Below are positions 59,718 through 64,000 of a DNA stretch of 64,000 nt, one piece after another; the stretch's first letter is position 1; the number at the start of each line of letters is the position of its first letter. Origin of the DNA: Bradyrhizobium hipponense (lineage in GTDB: Bacteria; Pseudomonadota; Alphaproteobacteria; Rhizobiales; Xanthobacteraceae). The stretch spans positions 62,001 to 126,000 of the forward strand of contig NZ_VSTH01000051.1 of assembly GCF_008123965.1 (NCBI RefSeq), given 5' to 3'. Position numbers and translations under genes: made by a program. The notes under the pieces were generated by a model. That model was not told the origin of the DNA, ran no database searches, and saw only the letters and a program-made list of their open reading frames with translations.

Positions 59718-62224
59718 GACCTACGCTGAGGTCGGCTGCGAGTAGGGACCGGCGCTGACCTGGCAGTGAATGGAGTATTCAGATGGGCCAAAGCCTTTTC
59801 GATATTCTCAACAGCGGCACGACCACCTAATCCATGTTCTTCATAAAAAGCATGGCGCTTGCAGCGACGCGTATATTCAAAGCGGATGTGGTCGCTGAGT
59901 ATCTTCATGATCTTCAGCCTACTGGTGTAGTTAAGTTCTGGACGGTGGTCCTGACCAGCCCACAACAGGCCGATGTCGTGGGCAGCTTCGCGGGAAGCAA
60001 AATTCAAATTGGTCGTGATACCGATGAGGTATTCGTTGCGTTCCAAGAAAAAGCGCATGTGGATGAAGCCGGAAGCATGCATCCTGATCGCGTCGTCTTC
60101 CGACAGCCTATCGACAACCAGGCTCTCAGGTTCGATGAGACCCCACTTAACGACGGTGCCGATTGCCTTGAAGGCGTCTTCCTCATCGTAGCCAAGCTGG
60201 CTCATCTTTTTAAGGACGGTGCCAATGGTGGCGTACCCCTCCTGGGTGAAGTCGATCTTCGCTTTTCGATTTCGTATCAAATACTCAAGGATGTCGGGGA
60301 TCAGAAGATTGCTCGGCCGATTGTACTCCGGGTCGGCGTAAAGGATGTTGTGAATGTATAGAGAGCGGCCGTTATAGTATTTCTGGCGGCCCCTCATCAG
60401 CGCGCGGATGATGGGGTTTTCCCGAATCCGCATTTCACCGCCGGATAGGACTGAACCCGTGATTTGCCCCGTTGGGATGTGGGGTGAGACGATGATGTCG
60501 CCAAACATGCCAAGCGCCCGCCGCACGTCCTTTGCGACTAGCGCTTCCAAGGCGGACGCGACCTTCACCGACCTGTCGTCGAACATCGACAGGTAGATTC
60601 CCAATAGGAATTCGCCAAGCCGGGTGGCCGGATATTTGATCTTCAGGCCGGACGCGAGAGCGTATTCCTGCTGGGGGTCGACTTCGGTCTGAAGTGTTTC
60701 CATTACCAATTCGAGCCGCTTGCGTATCACTTGCGCAAACCGCGGCGGCCGGATGTAGAAATTGATTGCGTTTATGAACGCATCAAGCGGTGCTTCGTCG
60801 CGATGCGCTTCGAAAGTGGAATCGCGCAGATTGACGAGAACCAGTGATTTGGTCAGTTCCTTGAACCACTGGGCGGCTTCAAATATCGCGAGTTGCTGAT
60901 CTCGCGACCGTTTATCGACATTATCAAATACGATGACGATACCGAGGCTCATCTCGCCGGAAAAATGCCTGGCGATCGCCTCAGCAAGCTTCACGGGGTC
61001 TTTTGCCAGCTGATCGAGCAAGTCCGTGCGGCGGCGCACGTACTCGGTTCGGTCGTTGTTTTTCAGGGCCTTTGCCGGGCTACGCTCAAAACGTCGAAGC
61101 TCGACACCGAAGATCTTCTCGATCTGGTCGGCTTCGTAGATGTCGATGTTGTTGATCTCGGCAAACGAGTGGGCGAACTGCTCGGCAATCCACGTCCTCA
61201 GGCCTTCGAGCCCAGGTGGCATGACGTTGAAGTTGAGGAAGGCCCACCGGGTTTTCTTGCTGACCTCATGCGACATCAGCCGCCGGTAGAAACGACGGAT
61301 AAAAGTGCTCTTGCCGGCGCCGACCGAACCGATGATGAGCTGAACGCGGGCATTCGTAGACGGGCTGAGAGAAAACTTCTGGATTTCAGATGAAATACCC
61401 GTGGCCGTGTTCTTGCTTGTGACGATCGGCTTGAGCTGGTTTCCCGCAATTTTGTCGGTACGGTCCTTAAGGTAGGTTTCCAGAACGCCCTCGTAATTGC
61501 CGAGTTCGTCTGAGGTCACGTACGCACGGTCGATCACCTCGTCAGGCGTTTCGTCGGAATTGCTGCCGAAGTATTTCGTTATCGTGCTGAATAGCGGTTC
61601 AGCGAAGTCGTTGACGCCCAGCTGTTGTGCCAGCCTCGATGGCCCTCCCATGAACGACGCAACGCTGTAGAAGGTGCGCGCCTGGAAGTGAGGGCCAAGT
61701 TTCTCCACACGGGCCTGCAGGGCATCCACGCCGATCGCGCTCTGAATCGCGGCGAGCAGGGCGGTTCCGGGTTGAACGTCGGCACACGGCGCGATAAGGG
61801 CTCCAACCTCGCTGTCCCAAGCCGAAAGTCCGAACTGCACGCCGTTACAGGCGAGCACGAACCCAATCGGATTTACCTCTGGCGGATAGCGCTTGTTTAC
61901 CTCGGAGGCATAGAGACGGGCTTCGCGCATCCCAACCTCAATTGTCACATCCGTCGCTTTCGCCTCGACGATGACAAGGGGGATGCTGTTCACCCAGACG
62001 GAAAAATCCGGGAAATAACCGTAACGCTTTCCGGCGGCCTTATCGATCTCGGTCGGGGTCATGTACTCTTTGGTACGTATCCAACTGGAGCGAAGGCCGA
62101 GATATCCGGGGTTGACCAGAAAAGGCATGATGACCTTCTGCTCAACATCACTTTCCGTGCGGAGTTCGTTCGGCTTGACGATGGGTACGACCGGCAATGG
62201 CTTGCTGGGTAGGCGAGTGACCAC
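59714..62224 (-). CDS. PD-(D/E)xK nuclease fused to a P-loop ATPase (candidate defence protein)
   Basis: Residues ~20-150 look like an HsdR N-terminal nuclease domain: ESDVEQKV supplies an acidic residue, then PDF (D73) and IVEAKA (E87, K89). From ~290 there is a P-loop NTPase with GSVGAGKST (299-307) and Walker B IVIVFDNVDK (428-437). The ~400-residue C-terminal region is helical and unrecognised. Such one-gene nuclease-ATPase fusions are typical anti-phage effectors. It lies at the prophage edge next to a tRNA, a common defence location. Confidence 0.82.
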   Translation of the reverse strand: MVTRLPSKPLPVVPIVKPNELRTESDVEQKVIMPFLVNPGYLGLRSSWIRTKEYMTPTEIDKAAGKRYGYFPDFSVWVNSIPLVIVEAKATDVTIEVGMREARLYASEVNKRYPPEVNPIGFVLACNGVQFGLSAWDSEVGALIAPCADVQPGTALLAAIQSAIGVDALQARVEKLGPHFQARTFYSVASFMGGPSRLAQQLGVNDFAEPLFSTITKYFGSNSDETPDEVIDRAYVTSDELGNYEGVLETYLKDRTDKIAGNQLKPIVTSKNTATGISSEIQKFSLSPSTNARVQLIIGSVGAGKSTFIRRFYRRLMSHEVSKKTRWAFLNFNVMPPGLEGLRTWIAEQFAHSFAEINNIDIYEADQIEKIFGVELRRFERSPAKALKNNDRTEYVRRRTDLLDQLAKDPVKLAEAIARHFSGEMSLGIVIVFDNVDKRSRDQQLAIFEAAQWFKELTKSLVLVNLRDSTFEAHRDEAPLDAFINAINFYIRPPRFAQVIRKRLELVMETLQTEVDPQQEYALASGLKIKYPATRLGEFLLGIYLSMFDDRSVKVASALEALVAKDVRRALGMFGDIIVSPHIPTGQITGSVLSGGEMRIRENPIIRALMRGRQKYYNGRSLYIHNILYADPEYNRPSNLLIPDILEYLIRNRKAKIDFTQEGYATIGTVLKKMSQLGYDEEDAFKAIGTVVKWGLIEPESLVVDRLSEDDAIRMHASGFIHMRFFLERNEYLIGITTNLNFASREAAHDIGLLWAGQDHRPELNYTSRLKIMKILSDHIRFEYTRRCKRHAFYEEHGLGGRAAVENIEKALAHLNTPFTARSAPVPTRSRPQRRS

Positions 62225-62350
62225 GGGTTAGCCTCAGGTGATTCGGCATTGTAGCCGGAACCCGGGCGGAGTCAGCCATAACACACATGAAAATAACGGA
62301 GGATCCGCCTCAGCCATTCGGCGGTCGCCATTGTCGGAAGTAGCGCGCGG

Positions 62351-62626
62351 TCATCGGAATGCCTTGCACGCGTCGCCGCTCCGGAAGGTGCCGGACGGGC
62401 AGGAATGCCCCTCAATCTTCGGATAGGCACGCGGGGTGTCCCGGTGGAGCGCCTCGCACTTGTCGCCCTTTCCGACGTAGCCAGTCGGGCATGAACCAGT
62501 CCTCGGGATACGCTCCCGCCCGTCACGAGTCGGCGTCGGGTACGGACTCTCAGCGAGCGCCGGAGCGGCGATGAAGAGGGCAGTGAGCAGCGTCCCGAGC
62601 ACGCAACGCACGAGCGTTGTTGTCAT
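62351..62626 (-). CDS. Small secreted cysteine-containing protein (91 aa)
   Basis: The ATG at 62626 gives MTTTLVRCVLGTLLTALFIA followed by APALA, a signal peptide with a probable AxA cleavage site. The mature ~65 residues contain four cysteines in two repeats of CPTGYVGKGDKCEAL and CPSGTFRSGDACKAF, each suggesting a disulfide. Function unknown. The longer upstream frame runs into the tRNA and is not coding. Confidence 0.68.
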   Translation of the reverse strand: MTTTLVRCVLGTLLTALFIAAPALAESPYPTPTRDGRERIPRTGSCPTGYVGKGDKCEALHRDTPRAYPKIEGHSCPSGTFRSGDACKAFR

Positions 62627-62694
62627 GATGTTCTCTCTTTTTCGGGTCGTGATATGGTGGACAGAACAGGCACAGAGGGAGACCAATGGGCTAA

Positions 62695-62718
62695 CCAATC
62701 TGGTCCCCAATCTGGTCC
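62695..62718. repeat. Tandem 12-bp direct repeat near tRNA 3' end
   Basis: CCAATCTGGTCC occurs twice without a gap. It lies about 40 bases to the phage side of the tRNA 3' end. It may be part of an integration site or simply a short duplication. Confidence 0.55.
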
Positions 62719-62755
62719 CCACGAAATCAGCGATTTCGCAAATGCCTGTTTTTAC

Positions 62756-62831
62756 TGGTGGGCCCGGCAGGACTCGAACCTGCAACCAGACCGTTATGAG
62801 CGGCCGGCTCTAACCATTGAGCTACAGGCCC
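62756..62831 (-). tRNA. Chromosomal tRNA with CAT anticodon (probably tRNA-Ile2)
   Basis: On the minus strand, the acceptor GGGCCTG pairs with CGGGCCC (one G-T). The D-arm is TAGCTCAATGGTTAGAGC, the anticodon loop CTCATAA gives CAT, the T-arm GCAGG-TTCGAGT-CCTGC is perfect and CCA is encoded. The whole resembles bacterial tRNA-Ile2 read after lysidine modification, although Met cannot be excluded. Its 3' end faces the prophage, as expected for a tRNA used as attB. Confidence 0.85.
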
Positions 62832-63171
62832 CGCCGCGAGACGGCCGCTTGGGCAGCGGCCGGCAACGGTGCGCGGTTCGTTTACAAGGCCGGAGGCGAG
62901 GGTGCAATGCCGGCCCTGAGGCGGGAACGCCCGCGTCGCGCAGTCCAAGCGCTGCGCGTCGGTCGATTGCCGGGATGAGTGATGATGGCATTATGCCGGT
63001 GTTTTGCCCGACGGGTCAAATGCCCGGGCGAGGGGCTTGTTTTTCGCTTCTGTAACCCGCTGTGATCGCGCGCCTTTTCTACTGTGCATGGGGTTGTTTT
63101 CGCACTTTTTGATTCGAGGGGGCCGCCGGCCCCCCAATATCTTGCCGGCAGAGCCCCGCGGCGGGCCGGCT
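62832..63171. other. Intergenic region between tRNA and transporter gene
   Basis: No gene is visible. The palindrome-like TTTGCCCGACGGGTCAAA at about 63004-63021 and a strong stem GGGGGCC/GGCCCCC at 63118-63134 are present. The latter lies downstream of the minus-strand transporter gene and may stop its transcript. I recall the first type of sequence as recurrent in Bradyrhizobium-like genomes, from memory only. Confidence 0.4.
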
Positions 63172-64000
63172 CTAGTCGACCGACACCCCAGCGAACTCCA
63201 CCACCTTGCGCCATTTCTCGGTCTCGTCGGTGACCAGCTTGCCGAACTCGGCCGGCGTCATCGGCTTGGGGATGCCGCCGGTCTCGGCGAGGCGGGCCAC
63301 CAGCTTCGGGTCCTTCAGCGCCTCGCCCACGGCCTTGTTGAGGATCTCGATCACTTCGGGCGGCGTGCCCTTCGGCGCGGAGATGCCGTAGAAGCCGACC
63401 GATTCGAATCCCGGCACGGTCTCGGCGATCGCGGGCACGTCGGGGACGATCGGCCAGCGCTGCGGCGAGGTGACGCCGAGCGCGCGGACAGTGCCGCCCT
63501 TGGCCTGCTCCAGCGCGGAAGGAAGGTTGTCGAAGATCAGCTGCACCTTGTTGGAGATGATGTCGGGGAAGGCGATCGCCGAGCCCCGATAGGGCACATG
63601 CACCATGTCGCACTTGGTCATCACCTTGAACAGCTCCGCCGACATGTGCACCGAGGTGCCGTTGCCGGACGAGGCAAAGGAGATCTTGCCGGGATTGGCC
63701 TTGCAGTAGTCGATGAACTCCTGGACCGTCTTGGCCGGAAACGCGTTGGAGACGACCAGCATGTTGGTGAGCTGCATGATGCTGGCGACAGGGACGGTGT
63801 CGCGCAAAAAGTCGAACGGCAGCTTCTTGTAGAGCGAGGTCGAGATCGCGTTGTTGGGCGCGACGAACAGCAGCGTGTAGCCGTCCGGCGGCGAGCTGAT
63901 TGCGGCTGCGGCCGCGATGTTGCCGCCGGAGCCGGTGCGGTTCTCGACGATGAATTGCTGGCCGAGACGTTCCGACAGCCACTGCGCCATCATCCGCGAC
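63172..64000 (-). CDS. TctC/Bug-type tripartite tricarboxylate transporter substrate-binding protein, partial
   Basis: The gene reads from beyond the right edge of the window to its stop at 63172, so its signal peptide is outside. Family motifs are QFIVENRTGSGGNIAAAAAI, YTLLFVAPNNAI, and ITSNKVQL-like EFGKLV...TDETEKWRKVV at the end. Bug proteins are periplasmic, two-lobed, and bind small carboxylates for uptake. This is a bacterial chromosomal gene, not phage. The ~275 residues seen are most of the usual ~325. Confidence 0.9.
   Translation of the reverse strand, partial: SRMMAQWLSERLGQQFIVENRTGSGGNIAAAAAISSPPDGYTLLFVAPNNAISTSLYKKLPFDFLRDTVPVASIMQLTNMLVVSNAFPAKTVQEFIDYCKANPGKISFASSGNGTSVHMSAELFKVMTKCDMVHVPYRGSAIAFPDIISNKVQLIFDNLPSALEQAKGGTVRALGVTSPQRWPIVPDVPAIAETVPGFESVGFYGISAPKGTPPEVIEILNKAVGEALKDPKLVARLAETGGIPKPMTPAEFGKLVTDETEKWRKVVEFAGVSVD

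Noticed and set aside
62882..63982. Long minus-strand frame overlapping the transporter gene
   Set aside because: It is an Arg/His-rich shadow of the TctC-like gene, with typical GC-frame bias.
1..64000. CRISPR arrays or insertion sequences
   Set aside because: No regularly spaced direct repeats and no transposase with terminal repeats were seen on reading both strands.
1..64000. Global TAG recoding of the phage
   Set aside because: Several genes end naturally in TAG at sensible lengths (for example at 252, 10602, 32405 and 36876), so TAG is a normal stop here.

Overview
The window holds roughly 60 kb of a large, GC-rich, contractile-tailed (myovirus-type) phage genome, most simply read as a prophage in an alphaproteobacterium. 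The host guess (Bradyrhizobium/Rhodopseudomonas-like) rests on base composition, a tripartite-tricarboxylate-transporter substrate-binding gene of the Bug/TctC type at the right edge, and a chromosomal-type tRNA(CAT) beside it. No integrase and no left attachment site are visible, so the left prophage end lies outside the window or the integration model is wrong.

Layout. 0-7 kb: small proteins, two phage tRNAs (CAT, Trp), a collagen-like tail fibre with an S74 autochaperone, a holin candidate, thioredoxin, small terminase, a ParA-like ATPase and a P-loop kinase-like gene interrupted by one amber codon. 7-14 kb: tRNA-Cys, large terminase, portal, a structured non-coding stretch, scaffold and major capsid. 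14-24 kb: Mu-like head completion genes, P2-like baseplate genes (V, W, J, I) and a second S74 fibre. 24-29.3 kb: an unusual cassette with two paralogous small proteins ending in alternating-cysteine tails, then two unknown proteins, a desaturase-like protein, a GNAT-like protein, a radical SAM/SPASM enzyme and two paralogous aspartyl/asparaginyl beta-hydroxylase-like proteins. 29.3-38 kb: sheath, tube, a tail chaperone with a P2-type -1 frameshift, a tape measure with peptidoglycan-cutting domains, and U, X and D. 38-40.3 kb: endolysin and nested spanins. 40.4-43.4 kb: metallophosphoesterase and nucleotide kinase.

43.4-53.5 kb is a cargo island that truncates a phage gene at its left edge. 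It carries a phosphatase plus an amber-interrupted conserved gene on the minus strand, then an AIPR-like protein, a PLD-helicase and a large N6 DNA methyltransferase on the plus strand, which is the profile of an anti-phage or restriction-modification system. 53.8-59.4 kb returns to phage genes, mostly a tightly overlapped minus-strand operon (MT-A70 methylase, dCMP deaminase, zinc proteins). 59.3-62.6 kb holds a truncated SLOG gene, a nuclease-ATPase fusion and a small secreted protein. The chromosomal tRNA and transporter gene follow.

A 16-bp inverted repeat (consensus TTTGCTTGAATGCAAA) recurs at promoters of several phage operons and looks like the operator of an unseen phage regulator. 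The best candidate for an undescribed system is the cysteine-peptide/radical SAM/hydroxylase cassette, which may post-translationally modify small tail-associated proteins.
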